64,000 nt of DNA from an uncultured Duncaniella sp. (GTDB taxonomy: Bacteria > Bacteroidota > Bacteroidia > Bacteroidales > Muribaculaceae), in contig CAJUKP010000001.1 in the NCBI GenBank assembly GCA_910587165.1, positions 168,205 through 232,204 of the forward strand. Reading direction: 5' to 3'. Made by a program: the position numbers and the translations under genes. Below the pieces are notes generated by a model. That model saw only the letters and a program-made list of their open reading frames with translations, did not search any database and was not told the origin of the DNA. The first letter of the stretch is position 1. Each line of letters begins with the position of its first letter. Positions 17,259 through 26,405 of the stretch are shown here, in pieces.

Positions 17259-17612
17259 ATGGCCAAAGCTGACAAGAAAACCAAAGTGACGGCAAAGAAG
17301 CCGTCGTTCATATACCGCCTGTTCCACGGCACTCTCCTGTCGAGCGATTTCTTCGCCCGTCATTGGCTCCCCACACTCCTTTTTATCCTTGTGATGATGG
17401 TCTACATCACCACAAAATATACCTGCAAGACCAATATGGAGCGCATCGCCGCCCTCGAGAAAAAACTTGAGGTGGTGGAGAACGAGCGTTCGCGCGAACG
17501 CTCGGCCTTCATGAGCCGCATCCGCGAGACCTCGATGCAGCAGCTTGTCGATTCCCTCCATCTCAACCTCAGGGTCCAGCCGCAGCCTCCGTATAAAATT
17601 CCCCGCAAGTAA
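17259..17612 (+). CDS. ftsL: FtsL-like cell division protein
   Basis: The product is 117 aa with a basic cytoplasmic N-terminus (AKADKKTKVTAKKP), one transmembrane helix near residues 36-52 (WLPTLLFILVMMVYITT) and a periplasmic coiled coil (IAALEKKLEVVENERSRERSAFMSRIRE). The size, topology and position between rsmH and ftsI identify it as the Bacteroidetes FtsL-type protein, which links FtsQ to the FtsW/FtsI synthase. Primary sequence similarity to proteobacterial FtsL is low, as expected. The gap to ftsI is 5 bases, suggesting translational coupling. Confidence 0.85.
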   Translation: MAKADKKTKVTAKKPSFIYRLFHGTLLSSDFFARHWLPTLLFILVMMVYITTKYTCKTNMERIAALEKKLEVVENERSRERSAFMSRIRETSMQQLVDSLHLNLRVQPQPPYKIPRK

Positions 17613-17617
17613 GAGCC

Positions 17618-19702
17618 ATGGCAAGCAAGAACGACAACCGCAGCAATATTCTCTTCCGCTATGCCATCATCGTGTTCGGCATTCTGGTGCTCTCGACCGC
17701 CATCATAGTGCAGTTGAGCGAGACCACTGTGGTAAATGCCGACAAGTGGAACGAGAAGGCCAACGAGACTCTACTCAAGATAAGCGAGATAGTGCCGCAG
17801 CGTGGCAACATCCTCTCGTCTGACGGCAGTGTGCTGGCCACCAATCTCAACTTCTACACCGCGCGCATCGACTACCGGGCCGAGAAATTCAACACCGCCC
17901 ATCTTCGCGAGGACATCGACGAGCTCTCCAGACAGCTCGCCGCCAATTTTCCCGTGCGCGATGCCAAGGGGTGGAAGCGCCACCTCCTCGCCCCGCTCGA
18001 CAAGGTGCCCGAGAAACGTCCGAGAGCCTATAAGCTCCTGAGCGGTCTCTCCCACTCCGACATGGAGCTGATAAAGACACTCCCATACTTCAACCGCGGC
18101 AACCGCAACCGCACCGGTCTCACATTCGAGCAATACATGAAGCGGTTCAACCCCTACGGCAATATGGCCCGCCGATCCATAGGGGGTGTGGGCGAGACCT
18201 CCGAGAGCAAGCAGATCCACGGAATATCCGGTCTTGAGAAGGCTCTCGATTCGTTGCTCTACGGCCGCGCGGGAACAGCCCGCAAGGTGGCCCTCACCAA
18301 GAAAATCACTGACTCGCCCCTCGTTCCGGCTGTGCCCGGATGTGACATAGTGACCACGATTGACATCAATATGCAGGACATTGTGGAGAACGAGCTCAAC
18401 AACGTGCTCGACAGCTGCGGGGCCGAGTGGGGTGTGGCCGTGCTCATGGATGTCAAGACAGGCGACATAAAAGCCATATCCAATCTCGAGCTCAATCCGC
18501 ATGGCCCGGGCTATATCGAGGCCCGAAACCGCGCCGTGATGGGATATGAGCCCGGGTCGGTCGTGAAGACCCTCTCGATGATGATAGCTGTCGAGGACGG
18601 TATAGTCACCGACTTCGACGAGATGCTCCCCACAGGGTCCGGGTGGGCCTACGCCGGCGGCCGTCCCATCACCGATGCCCACCACTCCTCGGCCATACGT
18701 GTGGGTGATGTGATCGAGCAGTCGTCAAATATAGGCATGGCCCGTATCATGACGAGCCGTTACGACTCCCATCCCGGTGGATTCTACTCACGCCTGAAGC
18801 AACTCGGATTCCTCGACCCGATGAACACCGGAATAGCCGGAGAGGTGCCACCGCGCATCGACTCTGTGCCAAGCGACCGCGGTGGCCGGATAGCCCTCTC
18901 GCGCCAATGCTACGGCTATGCCACCGAGATCCCTCCGCTCTACACCCTGGCCATCTACAATGCCATAGCCAACGACGGGGTCTTTGTCAAGCCAAGGCTT
19001 GTGAAAGAGCTCCGCGGCACCATCGACTCCGTGCTGCCCCCGGCATATATGGGCAACGGAAGGGCCTGTTCGCCCAAGACTGCCGAAATCATGCGCGAGA
19101 TGCTCACCCGTGTGGTGTGGGGCGACCACGGCACCGGGCGGTTCCTCCGCAACGATGTGGTGAGGATAGCCGGAAAGACAGGCACCTGCTACATGATCGA
19201 GAACGGAGCCTACAACACCGGCAAGAAACGTCTGGCTTTCTGCGGGTTCTTCCCTGCTGAGAAGCCCCTCTATTCCTGCGTGGTGCTCACCTGCCATCCC
19301 ACAAAGAATTTCTTCGGTGCCGCCACCACCTCGGGGCAGGTGCTCAGAAACATAGCCATGAAGCTCTATTCCCGCGGTATGCTTGGAAACTCATCGGAGT
19401 ATTCCGCCGACCTTGCGTCGACCGATGGCCCGACCTTTTTCGCCACCCGTGGCGAGGATCCGTTCAAGAAACTGCGCGGTCCGTTGGCCATACCCAAGGG
19501 GAAGAGCATCAAGACACCCAAGGCCGTGCGTTCGGGCATACCGGATGTCCGCGGACTGAGTGTACGTGAGGCGGTCGTGACCCTCGAGAGCGCCGGTTTC
19601 GACGTCAAGCTCACCGGATCCGGCTTCGTCCACACGCAATCGCCCTCGCCGGGCACTCTGGCGGGGCGCGGGGCGGTGGTCCATCTCGCTCTTACAAGAT
19701 GA
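17618..19702 (+). CDS. ftsI: Division-specific transpeptidase FtsI (PBP3) with PASTA domain
   Basis: FtsI cross-links septal peptidoglycan together with FtsW. The product is 694 aa with a transmembrane helix near residues 13-33 and a PBP dimerisation domain. The transpeptidase domain carries all three motifs: SVVK with the catalytic Ser314 and Lys317, SSN at 369-371 and KTG at 520-522. A C-terminal PASTA domain covers about 635-694 (IPDVRGLSVREAVVTLESAGF.. VVHLALTR), a common feature of Bacteroidetes FtsI that is absent in E. coli. It starts 5 bases after ftsL. A 93-base AT-rich gap separates it from murE. Confidence 0.93.
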   Translation: MASKNDNRSNILFRYAIIVFGILVLSTAIIVQLSETTVVNADKWNEKANETLLKISEIVPQRGNILSSDGSVLATNLNFYTARIDYRAEKFNTAHLREDIDELSRQLAANFPVRDAKGWKRHLLAPLDKVPEKRPRAYKLLSGLSHSDMELIKTLPYFNRGNRNRTGLTFEQYMKRFNPYGNMARRSIGGVGETSESKQIHGISGLEKALDSLLYGRAGTARKVALTKKITDSPLVPAVPGCDIVTTIDINMQDIVENELNNVLDSCGAEWGVAVLMDVKTGDIKAISNLELNPHGPGYIEARNRAVMGYEPGSVVKTLSMMIAVEDGIVTDFDEMLPTGSGWAYAGGRPITDAHHSSAIRVGDVIEQSSNIGMARIMTSRYDSHPGGFYSRLKQLGFLDPMNTGIAGEVPPRIDSVPSDRGGRIALSRQCYGYATEIPPLYTLAIYNAIANDGVFVKPRLVKELRGTIDSVLPPAYMGNGRACSPKTAEIMREMLTRVVWGDHGTGRFLRNDVVRIAGKTGTCYMIENGAYNTGKKRLAFCGFFPAEKPLYSCVVLTCHPTKNFFGAATTSGQVLRNIAMKLYSRGMLGNSSEYSADLASTDGPTFFATRGEDPFKKLRGPLAIPKGKSIKTPKAVRSGIPDVRGLSVREAVVTLESAGFDVKLTGSGFVHTQSPSPGTLAGRGAVVHLALTR

Positions 19703-19795
19703 CCGGCTTTCCTGTCCGGGGCGCCGCAACATAAAGGTAAAAAAGATTGATTCCACATTTCACTATACAATAATATATATTCCCGATATATCGTC

Positions 19796-21256
19796 ATGCT
19801 TCTCGACCATCTTCTATCACCTCTTGAGACAGAGGAAATCATAGGCTCCTGCGAAAAGGAGATCACATCAGTCACCGCCGACTCCCGCCGTGCGGGATCA
19901 GGCACTCTTTTTGTGGCCGTTCCCGGTGTGAGTGTCGATGGTCATGACTTCATCGGCAAGGCTGTGGCAGCCGGAGCATCCGCCGTGGTGTGCGAGCGCC
20001 TGCCGGAGCGTCTGGAGAGCATGGTCACATACATCAAGGTGCCCTCCACCCCCATAGCTCTCGGCTATATTGCCTCGGAATGGTGGGGCAACCCTTCGCG
20101 CAAGCTCCGACTGGTGGGCGTGACCGGAACCAACGGCAAGACCACCACCGCGACACTCATATATGAGATGGCGCGTCTCATGGGCTACAAGGCAGGCCTT
20201 CTCTCCACCGTGTGCAACTATGTTGAGCTGACACCTTACCCCACCGACCACACTACCCCCGATCCTCTCACCATCAACGAGATGCTCCACCACATGGTCG
20301 AGGCCGGATGTGACTATTGCGCCATGGAGGTGAGCAGCCATGCGGCCCATCAGCACCGCATAGCGGGCCTCACATTCGCCGGTGGAGTGTTCACCAACCT
20401 CACCCGCGACCACCTCGACTATCACAAGACCTTCGAGGCCTATCTGGCCGCCAAGAAATCATTCTTCGACCACCTTCCGGCCACCGCTTTCGCACTCACC
20501 AATGCCGACGACAAGGTGGGTGAAGTGATGCTGCAGAACACCCGCGCCTCGCGCCACACATATTCCCTGCGCTCCGAGGCCGATTTCAGGGGGCGCATTG
20601 TGGAGCAGCGCCTCGACGGTACGCTCCTCAGTCTGAACGGAATCGAGGTCCACACCCTGTTCACGGGCAAATTCAACGCCTATAACCTCACAGCAGTCTA
20701 CGGCGCCTGCATTCTTCTGGGCTGGGACCGCGACGAGGTGCTCCGCCACATATCGGCACTCGTCCCGGTGGCCGGAAGGTTCCAGGCCTTCCACTCACCT
20801 AAAGGCTATACGGCCATAGTGGACTATGCCCACACGCCGGATGCCGTGGTCAACGTGCTTGCCGCCATACGCGAGGTTGTGGGTCCTAAGGGTGAGATCA
20901 TCACCGTCGTGGGTGCCGGTGGCAACCGTGACAAGGGCAAACGTCCCATCATGGCCCGTGAGGCCGCGGCCCGCAGCGAGAGGGTGATACTCACATCCGA
21001 CAATCCCAGGTTCGAGGAACCGGAAGATATTCTGGCCGACATGGAGGCCGGACTTGACGACGAGGCCCGCTCGCGCACACTACACATCACAGACCGCCGT
21101 CAGGCCATCCGCACCGCCGCCGCCCTGGCAGGGAAAGGCACAGTGATACTCATCGCCGGCAAGGGGCATGAGGATTATCAGGAGATCAAGGGGGTGAAAC
21201 ATCACTTTGACGACCGCGAGGAGGTGCGCAACATCATTTCACAAGAAAATGCCTGA
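19796..21256 (+). CDS. murE: UDP-MurNAc-tripeptide synthetase MurE (meso-DAP adding)
   Basis: MurE adds the third residue to UDP-MurNAc-L-Ala-D-Glu in the cytoplasm. The product is 486 aa, with the ATP loop GVTGTNGKTT at residues 108-117 and the DNPR motif at 402-405 that reads meso-diaminopimelate rather than lysine. The peptidoglycan should therefore be DAP type, as in other Bacteroidales. HTTPDPLTI and AMEVSSHA are further family signatures. The upstream gap (19703-19795) is AT-rich; I found no clear TAnnTTTG box in it. mraY follows after 7 bases. Confidence 0.95.
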   Translation: MLLDHLLSPLETEEIIGSCEKEITSVTADSRRAGSGTLFVAVPGVSVDGHDFIGKAVAAGASAVVCERLPERLESMVTYIKVPSTPIALGYIASEWWGNPSRKLRLVGVTGTNGKTTTATLIYEMARLMGYKAGLLSTVCNYVELTPYPTDHTTPDPLTINEMLHHMVEAGCDYCAMEVSSHAAHQHRIAGLTFAGGVFTNLTRDHLDYHKTFEAYLAAKKSFFDHLPATAFALTNADDKVGEVMLQNTRASRHTYSLRSEADFRGRIVEQRLDGTLLSLNGIEVHTLFTGKFNAYNLTAVYGACILLGWDRDEVLRHISALVPVAGRFQAFHSPKGYTAIVDYAHTPDAVVNVLAAIREVVGPKGEIITVVGAGGNRDKGKRPIMAREAAARSERVILTSDNPRFEEPEDILADMEAGLDDEARSRTLHITDRRQAIRTAAALAGKGTVILIAGKGHEDYQEIKGVKHHFDDREEVRNIISQENA

Positions 21257-21263
21257 TTGAAAG

Positions 21264-22535
21264 ATGCTTTACACGCTGTTTGAATATCTTCAGGCCGGCA
21301 ATGTCCCCGGCTCCCGACTGATGGGCTACATCACCGTGCGTTCGGTGGTGGCCCTGCTCCTTTCACTTTTCATAGCCACCGTGATAGGGCGGCGTATCAT
21401 TGACCGTCTGCAGCTCATGCAGGTGGGTGAGATGGTGCGCAACCTTGGCCTGGAAGGGCAGATGAAGAAGACCGGCACCCCGACAATGGGTGGTATAATA
21501 ATCATCATCGCCATCGTTGTGCCGTGTCTGCTCATAGGAGACCTCACCAATATCTACATGATATTGCTCCTGATATCCACCGTCTGGCTCGGAACGATCG
21601 GTTTTCTTGATGACTATCTGAAGATCAAGCGCCACAACAAGGACGGGATGAAAGGAAAGTTCAAGATAATCGGACAGGTAGGTCTCGGTCTGCTTGTGGG
21701 TCTCACCATGTGCTTCAGCCCCGACATCACCCAGCGCCAGGTCACCACCTCGGCAATCCCGGTCATCGAGACGACGGGCGAGATCGTCACCGCCACATTC
21801 GAGCAGGAGAGCCGCAACGTGAAGTCGACACAGACCACCATCCCCTTTGTGAAGAACAATAACTTCGACTATGCCTCGCTCACCTCCTGGATGGGATCCC
21901 ATGCCCAGACCGGAGGCTGGATCCTGTTCATAATCGTGGTGATAGTGGCGGTAGCCGCCACAAGCAACGGAGCCAATCTCACCGATGGTCTCGACGGCCT
22001 CTGCGCCGGAACTTCGGCCATCATCTGCGTGGCCCTGGCCATCATGGCCTATCTGGGTGGCAATGTGATATACTCGACGTATCTCAACATCATGTATATC
22101 CCCGATTCCGCCGAGCTTGTGGTGTTCATGTCGGCCTTCATCGGCGCGCTGATCGGTTTCCTGTGGTACAATGCCTTCCCAGCCCAGGTGTTCATGGGCG
22201 ACACAGGCTCTCTTACCATCGGCGGTATCATAGCCGTGTTCGCCATCCTCATCCACAAGGAGCTTCTCATACCCCTGCTCTGTGCCATATTCTTCATCGA
22301 GGATATATCGGTGATGGTGCAGGTGGCCTATTTCAAATACACCAAACGTAAATACGGCGAGGGACGGCGTGTGTTCAAGATGACACCCCTCCATCACCAC
22401 TTCCAGAAAGAAGGGATAGAATCGCTCATCAAGACCCCTGTGCGGGCCATCCCCGAGCCGAAGATTGTCACCCGGTTCTGGATCATAGGTATCTTTCTGG
22501 CCGTATTGACATTCATAACACTTAAAATCAGATAG
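21264..22535 (+). CDS. mraY: Phospho-MurNAc-pentapeptide transferase MraY
   Basis: MraY makes lipid I from UDP-MurNAc-pentapeptide and undecaprenyl phosphate in the inner membrane. The product (423 aa) has about ten transmembrane helices, the catalytic DDYLKIKR (Asp116/117) and NLTDGLDGL at 238-246, and the C-terminal HHHFQKEG motif. It is about 60 residues longer than E. coli MraY. The extra length is a hydrophilic insertion at about 152-215 (Gln/Thr/Val-rich, ending TSWMGSHAQTGG), placed on the periplasmic side between two helices. Similar insertions occur in other Bacteroidetes MraY. Confidence 0.95.
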   Translation: MLYTLFEYLQAGNVPGSRLMGYITVRSVVALLLSLFIATVIGRRIIDRLQLMQVGEMVRNLGLEGQMKKTGTPTMGGIIIIIAIVVPCLLIGDLTNIYMILLLISTVWLGTIGFLDDYLKIKRHNKDGMKGKFKIIGQVGLGLLVGLTMCFSPDITQRQVTTSAIPVIETTGEIVTATFEQESRNVKSTQTTIPFVKNNNFDYASLTSWMGSHAQTGGWILFIIVVIVAVAATSNGANLTDGLDGLCAGTSAIICVALAIMAYLGGNVIYSTYLNIMYIPDSAELVVFMSAFIGALIGFLWYNAFPAQVFMGDTGSLTIGGIIAVFAILIHKELLIPLLCAIFFIEDISVMVQVAYFKYTKRKYGEGRRVFKMTPLHHHFQKEGIESLIKTPVRAIPEPKIVTRFWIIGIFLAVLTFITLKIR

Positions 22536-22537
22536 AA

Positions 22538-23887
22538 ATGAAACGTCTCGTCATATTGGGCGGAGGTGAGAGCGGCGTCGGAGCCGCCATCCTCGGCAAG
22601 GACAAAGGAATGGATGTGTTTCTCAGCGACTCCGGCAATATTCCCGCGCGCTACCGCAGTGTACTCGACGACGAGGGTATAGCCTACGAGGAGGGAGGAC
22701 ACTCTATGGATCGCATCCTCTCGGCCGACGAGGTGGTGAAAAGCCCGGGTATACCCCCGACGGCACCCGTGGTCAGGGAGATAGTGGCCCGCGGCATTCC
22801 CGTGATATCCGAGATAGAGCTGGCCGGACGATACACCGATGCCCGTATGGTGTGCATCACCGGATCGAACGGAAAGACCACCACTACCCTGCTCACCTAT
22901 CATATACTCAAGGATGCCGGTGTCGACGTCGGTCTGGCCGGCAACGTGGGCCAGAGCCTCGCCCTTCAGGTGTCGCGCTCCGACCATGATGTATATGTCA
23001 TAGAGCTCTCGAGCTTCCAGCTTGAGAATATGTATGACTTCCATGCCAATATCGCCGTGATCCTCAACATCACACCGGACCACCTTGACCGCTACGACTA
23101 CGAAATGCAAAACTATATCAACGCCAAGTTCAGGATACTCAACAATCTCACCCCCCGCGATGCTTTCATCTACTGGCAGGACGATCCGGTGATACGCCGC
23201 CAGCTCGAGAGAGTGACCACCGAGGCCGCTCAGTTCCCGTTTGCCGAGCAACGCGAGGAGGGATCGGCTGCATGGGTCGATCCGGAAGGTGAGATGTGTG
23301 TCGAGACTCCGGCCGAATCTTTCACGATGCCACGCGCCGATCTCTCGCTCAACGGACTCCACAATCTCTACAATTCCATGGCCGCCGCCATCTCGGCCTG
23401 CATACTCCGCATCGACAAGGAGGAGATACGTAAGGCTCTCGGCAATTTCGAGGGTGTCGAGCATCGTCTCGAGCCCGCCGGAACAGTGGACGGAGTGAGA
23501 TATATCAACGACTCCAAGGCTACCAATGTCAACTCCACATGGTATGCTCTCGAGTCGATGCCTCGTGACACCATCCTGATTCTCGGCGGCAAGGACAAGG
23601 GCAACGACTACTCCGAGATTCTCCCTCTGGTCAAGGAAAAAGTGAAAGCCATTGTCTGCATGGGAAAGGACAATACAAAGCTTCTCGACTTCTTCAGCGC
23701 CGAGGTTCCCGCCATCTATGACACCCATTCGATCGTCGAGGCCGTGGCCACCTGCGCGTCAGTGGCCGTCAGCGGCGACACCGTGCTTCTGTCGCCATGC
23801 TGCGCAAGCTTCGACCTTTTCAAAAGCTACGAGGACCGCGGTCAGCAGTTCAAGGAGCAGGTGAAGGCTCTGATGGACAAGGCGTGA
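22538..23887 (+). CDS. murD: UDP-MurNAc-L-alanine:D-glutamate ligase MurD
   Basis: MurD adds D-glutamate to UDP-MurNAc-L-Ala. The product is 449 aa with a Rossmann N-terminus (VILGGGESGVGAAILG), the ATP loop ITGSNGKTTTT around residues 107-117, the metal/ATP segment NITPDHLDRYDY and the C-terminal LSPCCASFDLF typical of MurD. The start lies 2 bases after the mraY stop. A 56-base gap containing a TTTG (23891-23894) but no good -7 box precedes ftsW. Confidence 0.95.
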   Translation: MKRLVILGGGESGVGAAILGKDKGMDVFLSDSGNIPARYRSVLDDEGIAYEEGGHSMDRILSADEVVKSPGIPPTAPVVREIVARGIPVISEIELAGRYTDARMVCITGSNGKTTTTLLTYHILKDAGVDVGLAGNVGQSLALQVSRSDHDVYVIELSSFQLENMYDFHANIAVILNITPDHLDRYDYEMQNYINAKFRILNNLTPRDAFIYWQDDPVIRRQLERVTTEAAQFPFAEQREEGSAAWVDPEGEMCVETPAESFTMPRADLSLNGLHNLYNSMAAAISACILRIDKEEIRKALGNFEGVEHRLEPAGTVDGVRYINDSKATNVNSTWYALESMPRDTILILGGKDKGNDYSEILPLVKEKVKAIVCMGKDNTKLLDFFSAEVPAIYDTHSIVEAVATCASVAVSGDTVLLSPCCASFDLFKSYEDRGQQFKEQVKALMDKA

Positions 23888-23943
23888 ATGTTTGATAACG
23901 ATATTATGTAAAATAGACTCTCCTCTGACAGAATTTTCTCTCT

Positions 23944-25272
23944 ATGGTCTCTGCCTCGACATCCCCTACCCCTTCCGCCCCGCCGGCCTCGGCCACGGGC
24001 GTGAAACCCAAGGCCATCGCCTCGGGCGACAAACATATATGGGGCATATTCATAGCTCTCTGCATCATCTCGGTCATAGAGCTGTACAGTGCTTCCTCAC
24101 GTGAGGTGGCATCGTCGTCCATCGGTGTGATGGGCCCCATCCTGCGTCACCTGGCCATGCTCTCGGCCGGTATCGGCCTCACATGGATCCTCTCGCGCCG
24201 TCATTACAGTTTCTTCGCCTACTTCACGGTGTTCTTCTCCGTGGCCAGTGTGGCGGCAATGATCTATGTGATGTTCTGGGGACAATATATCAACGGTGCG
24301 CGCCGCTCCATGAGTCTGCTCGGTTTCGGTATATATCCGGCCGAGATGATCAAGATTTCGGCCGTGCTGCTGGTGGCGCTCGTCATGTCGCTCAACCAGA
24401 ATCCCAAGGGGGTGGGCATCACCCGCAAGGGTATGATAATATGCGGGCTCATACTCGCCTTCTTCTGCCTTCTGCTCATCAAGCAAGGTCTCACCAACAC
24501 GCTCCTGCTCTTTGCCATCACCTTCTCCATGATGGTGATAGGAGGGGTGAAGTTCACACACCTTCTTGCCCTTACCGGCACATTCATTCTCGGAGGTGTG
24601 GCTTTTGTGGGGTTCCTCTGGCTCTCGGAGCAGGGCGGCTCTATCCCCGCCGATGCCGAACAGACCGTGGAGGTGGAGCGGCAGGAGTCACGTCTGTCCA
24701 CATGGGTGGCGCGTCTCACACGCCACAAGTCTGACTCGGTGCCCAAATGGGAGATTGAGCCGCGCGGGGTCAACCGTCAGGAGATACTCTCCTATATGGC
24801 CCAGGCCCACGGCGGCATCTACGGTGTCGGTCCGGGCAATTCCCGTGAGGCCTCGCGCCTTCCGCTTGCATTCTCGGACTACATATATGCCATTGTGGTC
24901 GAGGAGCTCGGGCTTCTCGGAGGTGTCCTTGTGCTCATCCTCTATCTGTGGCTCCTGGGCAGGGCATCGGGCATCGCCTCGCGGTGCAACATCACCTACC
25001 CTGCCTTGATTGTCATGGGTATGGCGGTGATGATAGCATTCCAGGCCTTGTTCCACATGGGCATCGTCACCGGAGTGTTTCCCGTATCCGGACAGCCGCT
25101 GCCGCTCATATCCAAGGGTGGCACATCCATATTTGTCACTTGCATAGCTTTCGGCATAATGCTTTCGGTGAGCCGCACGGCCACGCGCCACGGCAACCGC
25201 TCCTCCGAGACCCGTGAGGAACAGGAGGCTCTACCCGAACAGTTGCGCGATGAGAACAAGATGCAGCTTTAA
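23944..25272 (+). CDS. ftsW: Septal peptidoglycan polymerase FtsW
   Basis: The product (442 aa) is a SEDS-family glycosyltransferase that polymerises septal glycan from lipid II with FtsI as partner. A Ser/Pro/Ala-rich cytoplasmic N-terminus of about 35 residues precedes ten hydrophobic segments. Family signatures are RRSMSLLGFGIYPAEMIKISAVLLVA, GVGPGNSREASRLPLAFSDYIYAIVVEELG and the loop PVSGQPLPLISKGGTS. A long periplasmic loop around residues 225-275 is usual for the family. The C-terminal tail is acidic and Arg-rich. It sits between murD and murG as in most Bacteroidetes. Confidence 0.93.
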   Translation: MVSASTSPTPSAPPASATGVKPKAIASGDKHIWGIFIALCIISVIELYSASSREVASSSIGVMGPILRHLAMLSAGIGLTWILSRRHYSFFAYFTVFFSVASVAAMIYVMFWGQYINGARRSMSLLGFGIYPAEMIKISAVLLVALVMSLNQNPKGVGITRKGMIICGLILAFFCLLLIKQGLTNTLLLFAITFSMMVIGGVKFTHLLALTGTFILGGVAFVGFLWLSEQGGSIPADAEQTVEVERQESRLSTWVARLTRHKSDSVPKWEIEPRGVNRQEILSYMAQAHGGIYGVGPGNSREASRLPLAFSDYIYAIVVEELGLLGGVLVLILYLWLLGRASGIASRCNITYPALIVMGMAVMIAFQALFHMGIVTGVFPVSGQPLPLISKGGTSIFVTCIAFGIMLSVSRTATRHGNRSSETREEQEALPEQLRDENKMQL

Positions 25273-25316
25273 GAGGTTGTTTCTAAGCAACCATTAAATA
25301 AACATATTCAAAAGGT

Positions 25317-26405
25317 ATGAAAGTACTGATTTCGGGTGGCGGTACAGGTGGCCACATCTTCCCCGCCCTTTCCATAGCCAATGCGGTGAAACGCCGTTAT
25401 CCCGATGCCGACATCCTGTTTGTCGGTGCGCTCGGGCGTATGGAGATGGAGCGTGTTCCGGCGGCAGGCTATCCCATCGAGGGGCTCCCTGTGGCCGGAT
25501 TTGACCGCAATCGTCTGTGGCGCAACTTCGGTGTGCTCTGGAAGCTCTGGAAGTCTATGCGCAAGGCCCGCCGCATAGTCCGTGATTTCAAGCCCGATGT
25601 GGCTGTGGGTGTCGGTGGCTATGCCTCGGGGCCGGTGCTCAAGGAGGCACAGAAGCTCGGCATACCGACTCTCATCCAGGAACAGAATTCCTATCCCGGA
25701 GTGACCAACAAGCTTCTTGCCGCCAAGGCATCGTCGATATGCGTGGCCTACGATAATCTCGACCGTTTTTTCCCTGCCGGAAAAATCATAAAGACCGGCA
25801 ATCCCACACGTAAGGATCTGGCCGACTGCACCCTCTCGCAGCAGGATGCCAAGAAGAAGCTCGGATTCGACCCCTCGAAGCCTCTTGTGCTGTCGGTGGG
25901 TGGCTCGCTGGGCGCGCGCACTGTCAACGAGGCCATCGCGGCCTCGCTCGATATGCTCTCCTCAAAGGGTGTGTCGTTGCTGTGGCAGACCGGACGTTAC
26001 GGTGCCGACAGATTCCAGGAACTGGCCGGAGGATACCCCGATGTGCAGGCCATGACCTTCATCACCGATATGGCCACTGCCTACAGGGCTGCTGATGTGG
26101 TGGTGTCACGTGCGGGTGCCGGCACTATATCCGAGCTCCAGAATCTCGGCAAGGCAGTCATACTCATCCCCTCGCCCAATGTGGCCGAGGATCACCAGCG
26201 CCACAATGCCGAGGCGCTCTCCACCAGAGGCGCGGCGGTGATGATACTCGATGCCGATGCCGTGGAACGGCTGTCCCCCACCCTCGCCTCTCTTCTCGAC
26301 AATCCCGCCGAGTGCGGCAAACTCTCTCAAGGCATCTCGGAGATGGCTCTCAGGGATGCGGATGAGAAAATCGTTGATCAACTGGAAAAAATCATCAGGA
26401 AATGA
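25317..26405 (+). CDS. murG: Lipid II synthase MurG
   Basis: MurG transfers GlcNAc from UDP-GlcNAc to lipid I at the inner face of the membrane. The product (362 aa) begins with MKVLISGGGTGGHIFPALS, the glycine-rich lipid-phosphate loop. It has ALGRMEMERVPAAGYPIEGLPV and VGVGGYASGPVL, and a second half with GGSLGARTVNEAI and VVSRAGAGTISEL for UDP-GlcNAc binding. Its stop overlaps the murC start by 4 bases (ATGA), giving translational coupling. The 44-base leader contains a short GGTTG..CAACC hairpin. Confidence 0.95.
   Translation: MKVLISGGGTGGHIFPALSIANAVKRRYPDADILFVGALGRMEMERVPAAGYPIEGLPVAGFDRNRLWRNFGVLWKLWKSMRKARRIVRDFKPDVAVGVGGYASGPVLKEAQKLGIPTLIQEQNSYPGVTNKLLAAKASSICVAYDNLDRFFPAGKIIKTGNPTRKDLADCTLSQQDAKKKLGFDPSKPLVLSVGGSLGARTVNEAIAASLDMLSSKGVSLLWQTGRYGADRFQELAGGYPDVQAMTFITDMATAYRAADVVVSRAGAGTISELQNLGKAVILIPSPNVAEDHQRHNAEALSTRGAAVMILDADAVERLSPTLASLLDNPAECGKLSQGISEMALRDADEKIVDQLEKIIRK

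Noticed and set aside
21363..22400. 345-codon minus-strand frame opposite mraY
   Set aside because: His/Gly/Glu-rich antisense shadow; mraY has all family motifs.
22394..23728. 444-codon minus-strand frame opposite murD
   Set aside because: It mirrors murD codon bias and has no recognisable domain; murD on the plus strand is unambiguous.
23891..23925. Possible promoter before ftsW (TTTG then TAGACTCT)
   Set aside because: The -7 part deviates at several positions from TAnnTTTG, and the surrounding genes are tightly spaced, so read-through is simpler.
25273..25284. GAGGTTGTTT after ftsW, also at 63763 and similar near 35223
   Set aside because: A 10-12 base match after stop codons is too short to separate from chance without a genome-wide count.
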